NCBI GenBank assembly: GCA_051744245.1
Contig: JBNJCV010000078.1
Coordinates: 1-7,292, forward strand
Direction of reading: 5' to 3'
DNA from: M55B165 sp051744245
GTDB lineage: Bacteria > Actinomycetota > Humimicrobiia > Humimicrobiales > Humimicrobiaceae
DNA: 7,292 nt
Part shown: in pieces, positions 1-6,838 of the stretch
Numbering within the stretch: position 1 is the stretch's first letter
Layout: the number at the start of each line of letters is the position of its first letter
Translations under genes and position numbers: made by a program
The notes under the pieces: model-generated
Seen by the model: the letters and a program-made list of their open reading frames with translations, nothing else
What the model was told of the DNA's origin: nothing
Databases searched by the model: none

Positions 1-54
1 AGAAAAGTATAAATATAGTAATTTAATATAGAAAATATATAATAGGGTTGCAAA
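1..54. other. A/T-rich leader upstream of pilD, no gene seen
   Basis: Only about 9 of these 54 bases are G or C. All three forward frames meet a stop within the first 31 bases, so at most the last few codons of an upstream gene could lie here. The only clear signal is an AGGG Shine-Dalgarno-like motif at 44-47, seven bases before the pilD ATG. No terminator hairpin is visible. Whether the operon starts here or continues from the left cannot be told from the window. Confidence 0.5.
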
Positions 55-807
55 ATGAAAATCTTTCTATATATCCTATTTTTTTTAATTGGCCTTGTAA
101 TAGGAAGCTTTTTGAATGTTGTAATATATAGAATTCCCAGGAAAAAATCTATTATAAATCCCCCCATTTCGGTTTGCCCTTATTGCGGAGCTAAAATTGC
201 TTTTTATGATAATATCCCCATAATCTCATATCTAATCCTTAAAGGTCGGTGCAGGCATTGCAAGGCAAGGATTCCTGTAACTTATCCATTAGTTGAATTG
301 CTCACCGCTATATTTTTTGTGGTTAGTTTTTACTTTTTTGGCTTAAGTCTGCCGTTTTTATCTGCAGTAATTTTTACTAGTGCATTAACTGCTATATCAG
401 CTATAGATATGCAGTTTAGGATAATTCCCAATATTATAACCTGGCCGCTAACGGTTATTGGATTGAGCTTAAGCATAATAATAGATTTAGAAAACTGGTG
501 GATGCCATTGGCATTTTCTGCAGGGGCTTTTGTTTTTATGCTCATAATTCATTTGATCTACCCTAAAGGTATGGGGATGGGAGATATTAAACTAAGCATG
601 ATGATAGGGGCATTTTTGGTTAAAGCGGTTATACCGGGATTGTTTTTTGGTTTTTTAGCGGGTTCTTTATATGGTTTGGGTGCTATTATAGCCAGAAAGA
701 AAAAATTCAAACAGACAATACCGTTTGGACCATTTATAGCCATTGGTAGTATAATAGCATTGTATTGGGGTAACGATATTATAAGGTGGTATTTGAAATT
801 TTTTTAA
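55..807 (+). CDS. pilD: Type IV prepilin leader peptidase / N-methyltransferase (PilD, A24 family)
   Basis: This is an integral membrane aspartic protease that cuts the short basic leader from type IV prepilins on the cytoplasmic face; in bifunctional members it also N-methylates the new N-terminus. The 250-residue length is normal. The N-terminus is hydrophobic with the family motif GSFLNVVIYRIP (residues 17-28). The N-terminal domain keeps both CxxC pairs (C41/C44 in CPYCG, C66/C69 in CRHC), as in classical bifunctional PilD. The two catalytic aspartates are D118 in the AIDxxxxxIPN context and D177 in GMGMGDIKL. About six to eight hydrophobic segments follow, and FGPFIAIG near the end is also typical. 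The start is supported by AGGG at 44-47, seven bases upstream. It is the first of five pilus genes, and a likely substrate is encoded at 6839. Metal binding and methylation are inferred from the family. Confidence 0.96.
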   Translation: MKIFLYILFFLIGLVIGSFLNVVIYRIPRKKSIINPPISVCPYCGAKIAFYDNIPIISYLILKGRCRHCKARIPVTYPLVELLTAIFFVVSFYFFGLSLPFLSAVIFTSALTAISAIDMQFRIIPNIITWPLTVIGLSLSIIIDLENWWMPLAFSAGAFVFMLIIHLIYPKGMGMGDIKLSMMIGAFLVKAVIPGLFFGFLAGSLYGLGAIIARKKKFKQTIPFGPFIAIGSIIALYWGNDIIRWYLKFF

Positions 808-820
808 AGGTTAGGTTAAT

Positions 821-1933
821 ATGGCAGTAATAGGAATGGATATAAGCCCAAATAGGGTAGCAATTGCAGAAATAACAGGCAAAAGGTCCGATTTTTCAAT
901 AAGCAATGCGGCAGTTTTTGATTTACCCAGTTATGTAGCTGAAAAAGGAGAGATAAAAGATACAAGAGTATTTTCACAAAGTCTGAGGGATATTTGGGAT
1001 TATTACCGGTTTTCCACAAAAAAAGTATATATCGGGATCACCAACCCTAAGGTTATAGCTAAAGAGATAAGGCTGCCTGTTACAGAAGATGATGAATTGG
1101 ATTCTTCAATTAAATACCAAATTAATGATCTTGTTCCTATTGCTAAAAATAATATAAGCTATGATTATTTTATAATAGAAAAGGGCGATAATTTTTCAAG
1201 GGTAATGATTGCTGGTGCAGCAAAGAATGTAATTGAGGGAATTGTGGAAGGCGTAAGGTTAGCAAAGCTTAGTCCAGTGGCTATGGACCTTAATTGCTTT
1301 TCACTATACAGGTTGATGAACAATTTTTACCAATTTTCGGAAGAGGAAGATGAAAAGGCCCATTGCCTGGTAAATATAGGCAAGAGTAATACTATCATAG
1401 ATATAGTGAAGGATAATGAAATAAAATTTCCCAGGTTTTCCAATATAGGATTAAAAAATTTTATTGAAAATATTTCCAAAGAGTTGAGCATAAATTATAA
1501 AGGGGCCGAAGATCTATTATATGGGTTTGACTTTACAACAGAATTTGATGCCAAATTTGATAAAGGTTCCGAATATTTTGAAGAGAAGGTAAGCAATGAA
1601 AATATAAATGGTGCAGACATTAAAAAGGGCCAGGTAGTAAAAAAAATAGCAAACCAATTTGTAAGTGAGATAAACCGCTCGATTGATTTTTTCCTGCAGG
1701 AAAACCAGAATTACAGTATTGATAAAATTATTTTATGCGGGGATGTGCCCAAGAATTTTGAAGTATTTTTCGAGAGCCAAATAAACTATGATACGGAATT
1801 ATTTGATATTGCCAAGAATTTTGATATAGAGAGTTTAAGCCGGAGAAGGATTTACAGGGATAAGGATTTGAGCATGTTGGTAAATCACCTTGCTTTAGCA
1901 ATTGGGATGGCTTTCAGGGGTTACAAGATATGA
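821..1933 (+). CDS. pilM: Type IV pilus assembly protein PilM (actin-like, divergent)
   Basis: PilM is a cytoplasmic protein of the FtsA/actin fold that binds ATP and the N-terminal tail of PilN, docking the inner-membrane alignment complex to the cytoplasmic motor. The 370-residue length fits. Residues 4-16 (IGMDISPNRVAIA) match the phosphate-1 strand-loop. LVNIGKSNTIIDI (183-195) matches the phosphate-2 region. RFSNIGLKNFIENI (205-218) follows as in the family, and IDKIILCGDVP (300-310) occupies the adenosine-motif position. Two deviations stand out: N185 where an Asp (VDIG) is usual, and CGD where a double Gly is usual. No signal peptide is seen. The gene lies 13 nt after pilD and overlaps pilN by 4 nt. 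Weak Shine-Dalgarno candidates are AAAGG at 806-810 and AGG at 813-815. Family and context make the call secure; retention of ATP binding is less certain. Confidence 0.9.
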   Translation: MAVIGMDISPNRVAIAEITGKRSDFSISNAAVFDLPSYVAEKGEIKDTRVFSQSLRDIWDYYRFSTKKVYIGITNPKVIAKEIRLPVTEDDELDSSIKYQINDLVPIAKNNISYDYFIIEKGDNFSRVMIAGAAKNVIEGIVEGVRLAKLSPVAMDLNCFSLYRLMNNFYQFSEEEDEKAHCLVNIGKSNTIIDIVKDNEIKFPRFSNIGLKNFIENISKELSINYKGAEDLLYGFDFTTEFDAKFDKGSEYFEEKVSNENINGADIKKGQVVKKIANQFVSEINRSIDFFLQENQNYSIDKIILCGDVPKNFEVFFESQINYDTELFDIAKNFDIESLSRRRIYRDKDLSMLVNHLALAIGMAFRGYKI

Positions 1934-2619
1934 AATACATTGATTTACTTCCCAAAAAAGAAAAAATTACTAACAGGAAGGCAATAGCCCTCAATGTGGT
2001 GATTGTTTTGCTTATTATCATATTTGCCCTTTGCATATTGGCTGTATTTTTCTTAAATGATATCAATGGGAACCTTTCAGCCAGGCTTGAAATATATGAA
2101 TCGGCCAATATGGAACTGCAAGGGAAAATAAATAAATTGGAAATTTTTGAGGAATTTAAAAACAAGGTAAAAGATAAAAAAGAAATGGTAGATGAGCTTA
2201 ATAGTGGGCTGATTTTATGGTCTGATATTATATATGCTTTGGGAGAGTCAATGCCTGAAGATACTTATATTGAAAGTTTTGATGGCAATATCTCATCTTT
2301 GCAGGATTACCTGGATAGTGTAGAGGGTGGCGAAGATGTTGAAACTGATAAAATAACCTCTTTTTCTATAAGAGGTTTTGCCAAGGAATATAAAGAAGTG
2401 TCAAATTTAATAATAAATATCAAGAGCTTCCCTTTAACCGGGGATGCCTGGGTGGAAAATATTAACAAAACTACTATATCTGAAAATGTTGATGCAATAT
2501 CATTTACAATTAACTCTTTTTGGGAACTGGAACCTTTTATAGAAAATATAGAGGTTGAGCAGCCGGAAGAGGAGGGGGTACAGGCCCAGGAAGAGGATAC
2601 TGAATCGATGTTAGAATAA
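1930..2619 (+). CDS. pilN: Type IV pilus inner-membrane alignment protein PilN
   Basis: PilN is a bitopic inner-membrane protein that pairs with PilO and binds PilM through a short cytoplasmic tail. The protein begins MKYIDLLPKKEK, and YIDLLP (3-7 plus flanks) corresponds to the INLLP motif that inserts into PilM. One transmembrane helix spans about residues 19-42. A charged heptad-like stretch (about 44-95) suggests a coiled coil, followed by an alpha/beta region of the PilN type (SFSIRGFAKEYKEVSNLI). At 229 residues it is somewhat longer than many PilN. The extra length appears to be an acidic loop near residues 125-140 and an acidic C-terminal tail rich in E, Q and D. ATG overlaps the pilM stop (ATGA), and AGGGG at 1916-1920 lies nine bases upstream, so start and translational coupling are well supported. 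Confidence 0.9.
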   Translation: MKYIDLLPKKEKITNRKAIALNVVIVLLIIIFALCILAVFFLNDINGNLSARLEIYESANMELQGKINKLEIFEEFKNKVKDKKEMVDELNSGLILWSDIIYALGESMPEDTYIESFDGNISSLQDYLDSVEGGEDVETDKITSFSIRGFAKEYKEVSNLIINIKSFPLTGDAWVENINKTTISENVDAISFTINSFWELEPFIENIEVEQPEEEGVQAQEEDTESMLE

Positions 2620-2620
2620 A

Positions 2621-3154
2621 ATGAGTAATACACATAGAATTTTAATAATAGTAATAATAGCAGTAATAATATTGATGTTAGGCTTGATATTAATAAGGCC
2701 TGTAATCCAGCGAACGCTAGGGCTTATTGGAAAGATTAAAGAGGAGGAGAACATCAATTCGAATCATATTGCCAGATTAAATGAGCTGGTAGAGATAAGC
2801 AAAGAATATAATTCTTTATATGCCCAATACCAAAAATACTTGACTGAGTTGCCTTCGGGGAGCAATGTTCAGGCATTGACCAACGAATTCTATAATATTT
2901 CCCAGTATGCTGATACTGAGATACAATCCATAAATTTTGAGGAAGTTATAGAAAAAGATAGCAATATTGGCATTATTCAGACCAATTTAGTAATACAAGG
3001 CTCATATTATGATATATTGGTATTTGTAAAGACTGTGGAGATAATGCCCAGGAGCATGAAAATAATAGGGATTGAAATTAGCCAGGCAGGGGAAGATTAT
3101 AGTAACCTGATAGGAGTAATAGAAGCAGAAAGTTATTTTCAAAGGACAAATTAA
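2621..3154 (+). CDS. pilO: Type IV pilus inner-membrane alignment protein PilO
   Basis: PilO is the partner of PilN: one N-terminal transmembrane helix, a coiled coil and a small ferredoxin-like domain outside the membrane. Here residues 7-25 are almost pure Ile/Val/Leu (membrane helix). About 35-75 is a helical charged stretch. The sequence LPSGSNVQALTNEFYNISQ (77-95) then matches the usual PilO LP...V..LL.....A pattern. VIQGSYYDILVFVKTVEIMPR, near residues 123-143, matches the 'G.Y..l..Fl..le..pR' core that is the family's best signature. The length (177) is ordinary. It starts one base after the pilN stop and has no clear Shine-Dalgarno sequence, so initiation probably depends on coupling to pilN. 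The name rests on sequence pattern plus position after pilN. Confidence 0.88.
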   Translation: MSNTHRILIIVIIAVIILMLGLILIRPVIQRTLGLIGKIKEEENINSNHIARLNELVEISKEYNSLYAQYQKYLTELPSGSNVQALTNEFYNISQYADTEIQSINFEEVIEKDSNIGIIQTNLVIQGSYYDILVFVKTVEIMPRSMKIIGIEISQAGEDYSNLIGVIEAESYFQRTN

Positions 3155-3156
3155 AA

Positions 3157-3636
3157 ATGACAAGAAAAACTATCATAATTTTATTTATATCAGTATTTTT
3201 AATTATAACGGGCTGCAGTTCTGAGCAGATAGTAAACCAGTACCTTATAAAGGATATAGAAATTGAGGATGTGCCTGATATAAATGTTGATGAAAGAAAA
3301 ATTTCAGATATTGAAAGAATTGGCCAGGAAGCAGGCAGCAGTTTTGAAATAGAAACAGACATACTGGAATCAGAAGAGAGTATAAAAGATCCCTTTAAGC
3401 CATTTTACCTAAATGGGGAAGATGAACCTGAAAATATAATTAGGCTGGATGCAATCTATTCCAAAGATGAAATAGATTATATTGAGGTTAAGTTCAATGA
3501 TCACGTTTACAAGCTTAAGGAAGAAGATGTATTTGCAGAGAATTTTCAGGTCCAGGCCATAAACGAGAATTCTGCTGTCCTGCTTAAGGGTGATGAAATA
3601 ATAACCTTGTTTTTAAATGAAATTTATTTTGATTAG
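3157..3636 (+). CDS. pilP: PilP-like lipoprotein of the pilus assembly block
   Basis: This is a 159-residue predicted lipoprotein. Basic residues (MTRK) precede a hydrophobic stretch ending in the lipobox ITGC, with lipidated C20. A polar, acidic, probably disordered linker runs from about 21 to 75. The signature DPFKPF (78-83) follows, then a beta-rich C-terminal domain (about 95-158) containing VYKLKEEDVF and AVLLKGDEIITLFL. Lipobox, long linker, DPF motif and small beta domain in that order are the PilP layout. In PilP that domain contacts the secretin PilQ, and the N-terminal part binds PilN/PilO. It sits two bases after pilO, where pilP is expected, with AGGA at 3143-3146 ten bases before the ATG. 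Similarity is by pattern only, so another small lipoprotein of the GspC/PilP type remains possible. No secretin gene is in the window. Confidence 0.72.
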   Translation: MTRKTIIILFISVFLIITGCSSEQIVNQYLIKDIEIEDVPDINVDERKISDIERIGQEAGSSFEIETDILESEESIKDPFKPFYLNGEDEPENIIRLDAIYSKDEIDYIEVKFNDHVYKLKEEDVFAENFQVQAINENSAVLLKGDEIITLFLNEIYFD

Positions 3637-3640
3637 GTGG
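3635..3640 (+). promoter_or_regulatory. Shine-Dalgarno site AGGTGG that decides the aroC start
   Basis: AGGTGG begins inside the stop codon of the preceding lipoprotein gene and ends eight bases before TTG 3649. Spacing and sequence are near ideal for that TTG. The in-frame GTG at 3637 lies inside this motif and has no comparable site of its own upstream. This favours TTG as the aroC start. Confidence 0.7.
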
Positions 3641-3648
3641 TAGAAAAC

Positions 3649-4779
3649 TTGAGATTTTTAACTTCGGGAAGATCGCATGGCAAAGCTTTGGTAGGCATTA
3701 TTGACGGCTATCCCTCTGGCGTAAAAATTGATATTTCTTTCATAAATAAGGAATTAGCCAGGAGGCAAAAAGGTTTTGGCAGGGGAGGCCGCATGGATAT
3801 TGAAAAGGATAAAGCAGATATTATTGCAGGAGTAAATGCTAATATTTCTACTGGTTCACCTATTTCCTTTATCATTAAAAATAAGGACTGGAAGAACTGG
3901 AAAAATAAAAAGGAAGGCCCTCTACTTAATCCAAGGCCAGGTCATGCAGATTTTCCAGGTTTTTTAAAATACAGGCTTTCCAGCATAAGGGATGTTATTG
4001 AAAGAAGCAGTGCCAGGGAAACCTCTGCAAGAGTTGCGACAGGTGCTTTTGCAAAATTATTTTTAGCTTGTCTAAATATAGGGATTTTTAGTTATGTAAG
4101 AAGCATTGGCAAAGCTAGTTTTGCTGGTAGCTTCAAGGTGAAAAAGGATAATTACAAGCTTGTGGAAAAATCACCGGTAAGGTGCCCGGATAAAGAAACA
4201 GAGACTAAGATAATTGAAGAAATCAAAAAGGCAAAAAAAGAAGGTGACACTCTGGGAGGTAGCTTTAAGGTAATAGCAAAAGGGCTGCCGCCAGGAATAG
4301 GAAATTTTATTCAGTGGGACAGCCGCCTGGATTCAAAAATCGGAGAAGCTTTTATGAGCATACCAGCAATTAAAGCAGTGGAAATTGGAGAGGGTTTTAG
4401 GTCCGGTGAAATAAAGGGTACGGAATTCCATGATGAAATACATTATAATAAAAATAAAGGTTTTTATAGGAAAACAAATAATGCAGGTGGTGTCGAAGGA
4501 GGAATGAGCAATGGAGAAGATATTGTAGTGGGTGCGGTAATGAAGCCTATACCTACTACGCGTAAAGGATTAAAGACGGTAAATATTTCCTCCAAACAGG
4601 CTGATATAAGTTTGAAGGAAAGATCTGATGTTTGTGCTGTGCCCAGTGCTTCCATTGTGGGGGAGGCTATGCTGGCAATTGTGTTGTCAGATTTTATACA
4701 GGATAAATTTGGTAGTGACAATATAAGGGAAATTTTAGAAAATATGGATAATTATTCAAAGTATTATGAAAGTATTTAA
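3649..4779 (+). CDS. aroC: Chorismate synthase
   Basis: AroC converts 5-enolpyruvylshikimate-3-phosphate to chorismate using reduced FMN, the last step of the shikimate pathway, in the cytoplasm. I start it at TTG 3649, which gives MRFLTSG, the usual chorismate synthase N-terminus. The in-frame GTG at 3637 would add four residues. The product is 376 residues, normal length. From the TTG, visible signatures are SHG (9-11), ARRQKGFGRGGRM (37-49), RPGHAD (96-101), ERSSARETSARVATGA (119-133) and RSDVCAVPSASIVGEAM (325-341). H10, H99 and D327 correspond to the two His and one Asp important in the family. One oddity is R8 in SGRSHG, where GESHG is usual. The gene follows the PilP-like gene without a gap for a promoter, and aroK starts directly after its stop. 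Confidence 0.96.
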   Translation: MRFLTSGRSHGKALVGIIDGYPSGVKIDISFINKELARRQKGFGRGGRMDIEKDKADIIAGVNANISTGSPISFIIKNKDWKNWKNKKEGPLLNPRPGHADFPGFLKYRLSSIRDVIERSSARETSARVATGAFAKLFLACLNIGIFSYVRSIGKASFAGSFKVKKDNYKLVEKSPVRCPDKETETKIIEEIKKAKKEGDTLGGSFKVIAKGLPPGIGNFIQWDSRLDSKIGEAFMSIPAIKAVEIGEGFRSGEIKGTEFHDEIHYNKNKGFYRKTNNAGGVEGGMSNGEDIVVGAVMKPIPTTRKGLKTVNISSKQADISLKERSDVCAVPSASIVGEAMLAIVLSDFIQDKFGSDNIREILENMDNYSKYYESI

Positions 4780-5289
4780 ATGGATTTTAAAAACTTATCC
4801 CTTATTGGATTTATGGGGTCTGGTAAAAGTACAGTGGGGAAATTATTGGCAGAGAGATTAGACTTTTTATTTATAGACACTGACAGGATAATTGAGATTA
4901 AAGAAAAAAAACCAATATCTGAGATTTTTAAAGAAAAAGGGGAAAAATATTTTAGGGATGTAGAATCTGAGGTTATTAGGAAAATATATAGAAATAAAAA
5001 TTGCATATTTGCCTGTGGGGGCGGCGCTATCCTGACGGAGGAAAACTTTAAGGTTATAAAAAAATCAAGTAAAATAATATACCTTAAAGTTTCTCCTTCT
5101 GAAATACTTAAAAGAGTGGGCAACTCAAAAGATAGGCCTTTATTACAGTCAAAAGATAAGATGAAAAGGGTTAAAGCCTTATTAGGAAAAAGAAAAGGCC
5201 TTTATGAAAAATGTGCAGATATTATAGTAGATACCGATAAAAAGGAGACAGAAGAAGTGGTAAATGAGATAATAGAAAGGGTGAAATGA
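4780..5289 (+). CDS. aroK: Shikimate kinase
   Basis: This small NMP-kinase-fold enzyme phosphorylates shikimate at the 3-hydroxyl with ATP (step 5 of the pathway). At 169 residues it has the usual length. Walker A is GFMGSGKST (10-18). The shikimate-binding residues are D35 in IDTD (32-35), R59 in YFRDVE and the GGG at 80-82. The lid carries R119 in KDRPLL, and R138 with LY (KRKGLYEKCADIIVDT) near the C-terminus is typical. No key residue is missing. The ATG abuts the aroC stop with no gap and has only a weak GAAAG at 4768-4772 upstream, suggesting coupling. The last bases overlap aroB by 4 nt. The gene could be called aroK or aroL; aroK is chosen because it is the usual partner of aroB. Confidence 0.96.
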   Translation: MDFKNLSLIGFMGSGKSTVGKLLAERLDFLFIDTDRIIEIKEKKPISEIFKEKGEKYFRDVESEVIRKIYRNKNCIFACGGGAILTEENFKVIKKSSKIIYLKVSPSEILKRVGNSKDRPLLQSKDKMKRVKALLGKRKGLYEKCADIIVDTDKKETEEVVNEIIERVK

Positions 5290-6392
5290 AGAAAATCAGG
5301 ACAAAGCTTAGCAATAGGACTTACGGGATTTATGTAAAGAAAGACATAGATAAAATCTTTAAAAAACTTATTCAGAAGCATTTTCCTGATGCAGAGAAAT
5401 TAGTGTTGGTTACTAACAATACCATCTACTCTTTGTATGAAGAAAAGATAAAAGGATTACTAAAAGATAGTGGGTTAGATACCCTTCTTATAAACATCGA
5501 AGATGGTGAAAAATATAAAACCCTTGACACTGTTAAATATTTCTATAAAAAATTTAAGGAGTTTAATGTACACAGGAATGACCTGATAGTTCCATTTAGT
5601 GGCGGGGTAATTGGAGATACTGCCGGTTTTGCAGCAGCCACATTTCATAGGGGAGTAAGGCTTATACAATACCCGACAACTATAATTGGCCAAATTGATA
5701 GCAGCATTGGAGGAAAAGTAGCTATAAACTATGATAAGCTGAAAAATTTCATTGGAAGCTTTTACCAACCATTCATGACTTTAGTAGATACAAACCTACT
5801 TTCTACTTTAAAGGAGATAGAAATTATAAATGGTTTTGGAGAAATTATCAAAAATGGAGTGGTTTTTGATAAAAAAATACTAGATTTGATTGATAAGAAG
5901 GTACCTAGTGAAGGTGAGAATAGATTATTTGATTTTATTAAAACTAAGACTTTTGAAGATATAATTTTTATGTCCTGCAATATTAAAGCAAAGATTGTGG
6001 AAAAGGATGAATTTGACCAAAATTACAGGCATCTTGAGAATTTTGGTCATACAGTTGGTCATGCCATAGAAAGAGCTTCAAATCTTACTAAAATTAACCA
6101 TGGGCAGGGAGTTAGCCTGGGGATGCTGGTTGCTTTGGATATTTCCCGGGAACTGGGTTTAACAGAGAAGGATCTTAAGGACTATATATTAAAGTTCTAC
6201 AAGAAGTTAAAACTTCCTTGTAAAATAAAAGGCCTTGAGCCTAAAGAAATAATGAAATCGCTAATGTATGATAAGAAATTTACTTCATCTAAAAATAAGT
6301 TTGTATTATTGAAAGGAATAAATAAACCAACTTTTTATTTTAATGTAAAAAAAGGTATAATAGAAGAGTGTATAATTAATAATATGGAATAG
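5286..6392 (+). CDS. aroB: 3-dehydroquinate synthase
   Basis: AroB cyclises DAHP to 3-dehydroquinate with NAD+ and a divalent metal (step 2). The 368-residue length is typical. The NAD-binding region contains SGGVIGDTAGFAAATFHRGV (105-124), followed by PTTIIGQIDSSIGGKVAIN (130-148) and KNFIGSFYQP (153-162). Metal ligands by family comparison are E186 (GFGEIIKNG), H255 (GHTVGHAIE) and H272 (NHGQG), with H259 the neighbouring catalytic His. All are present. Deviations from the common consensus are S105 for the first Gly of GGG, N190 where IKYG is usual, and HGQG where HGEA is usual. The close relatives 2-deoxy-scyllo-inosose synthase and DHQ synthase II are less likely given aroK and aroQ on each side. 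ATG overlaps the aroK stop (ATGA), with AAAGGG just upstream at 5276-5281. Confidence 0.94.
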   Translation: MKKIRTKLSNRTYGIYVKKDIDKIFKKLIQKHFPDAEKLVLVTNNTIYSLYEEKIKGLLKDSGLDTLLINIEDGEKYKTLDTVKYFYKKFKEFNVHRNDLIVPFSGGVIGDTAGFAAATFHRGVRLIQYPTTIIGQIDSSIGGKVAINYDKLKNFIGSFYQPFMTLVDTNLLSTLKEIEIINGFGEIIKNGVVFDKKILDLIDKKVPSEGENRLFDFIKTKTFEDIIFMSCNIKAKIVEKDEFDQNYRHLENFGHTVGHAIERASNLTKINHGQGVSLGMLVALDISRELGLTEKDLKDYILKFYKKLKLPCKIKGLEPKEIMKSLMYDKKFTSSKNKFVLLKGINKPTFYFNVKKGIIEECIINNME

Positions 6393-6394
6393 AT

Positions 6395-6829
6395 ATGAAA
6401 AATATAATAATAATTAACGGGCCAAACCTGAATTTACTTGGAAAGAGGGAAGAAGAAATATACGGTAACAAGAGTTTCGGTTCAGTCTTAGAAGAATTGA
6501 AATCTTATAGCCAGGATAATAATATTAATTTAGAATATTTCCAGTCTAACTCGGAAGGAAAAATTATAGACAAAATACATGAATCGATTGACAAAAAAAA
6601 TGCAATAATTATAAATCCTGGCGCGCTTACCCATTACAGCTATAGCTTGCATGATGCTATAGTTGCCTCTAAGATTCCGGCAATTGAGGTACACATATCA
6701 AATATCTATAATAGGGAAGAATGGAGAAAAAAATCTGTAATTTCTCCTGCAGTTGAAGGAATAATTTGTGGATTTGGCCTAGATGTATATAAATTAGCGC
6801 TAAATGCGGCTAATAATTTAATAGGCTAA
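6395..6829 (+). CDS. aroQ: 3-dehydroquinate dehydratase, type II
   Basis: AroQ is the dodecameric type II dehydroquinase that converts 3-dehydroquinate to 3-dehydroshikimate (step 3). At 144 residues it matches the family. NGPNLNLLGKREEEIYG (8-24) carries the catalytic R18 and Y23 of the flexible lid. FQSNSEGKIIDKIH (49-62) and INPGALTHYSYSLHDA (73-88, with N74 and H80) follow. IEVHISN (97-103) holds E98 and H100, and NREEWRKKSVIS (106-117) holds R107 and R111. GFGLDVYKLAL closes the fold. All expected catalytic residues are present. It starts two bases after the aroB stop, with only a weak upstream site (GGA at 6386-6388), so coupling to aroB is likely. It directly uses the product of the preceding gene's enzyme. 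Confidence 0.97.
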   Translation: MKNIIIINGPNLNLLGKREEEIYGNKSFGSVLEELKSYSQDNNINLEYFQSNSEGKIIDKIHESIDKKNAIIINPGALTHYSYSLHDAIVASKIPAIEVHISNIYNREEWRKKSVISPAVEGIICGFGLDVYKLALNAANNLIG

Positions 6830-6838
6830 TATAAAAAG

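Noticed and set aside
38..43. Perfect TATAAT that could be a -10 promoter box upstream of pilD
   Set aside because: Transcription from it would start at about position 50, after the AGGG ribosome site, and no convincing -35 box lies before it. The whole leader is A/T-rich, so a chance match is likely.
330..545. Reverse-strand open frame within pilD
   Set aside because: It lies wholly inside a well-recognised gene, has no recognisable domain and no ribosome site; it is a shadow frame.
1914..2165. Reverse-strand open frame across the pilM/pilN junction
   Set aside because: Its hydrophobic stretch is the complement of the PilN membrane helix codons; no independent evidence of coding.
2307..2633. 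Reverse-strand 108-codon open frame, Ser-rich, across the end of pilN
   Set aside because: The Ser richness reflects the complement of the acidic GAA/GAG-rich PilN tail. The forward gene is clearly supported.
2639..2695. Low-complexity ATA/GTA-rich stretch resembling a microsatellite
   Set aside because: It encodes the Ile/Val-rich membrane helix of PilO and is not a regular tandem repeat.
3637..3648. GTG start adding four residues to AroC
   Set aside because: The GTG sits inside the AGGTGG ribosome site, and the extra residues do not match the family N-terminus; TTG 3649 fits better.
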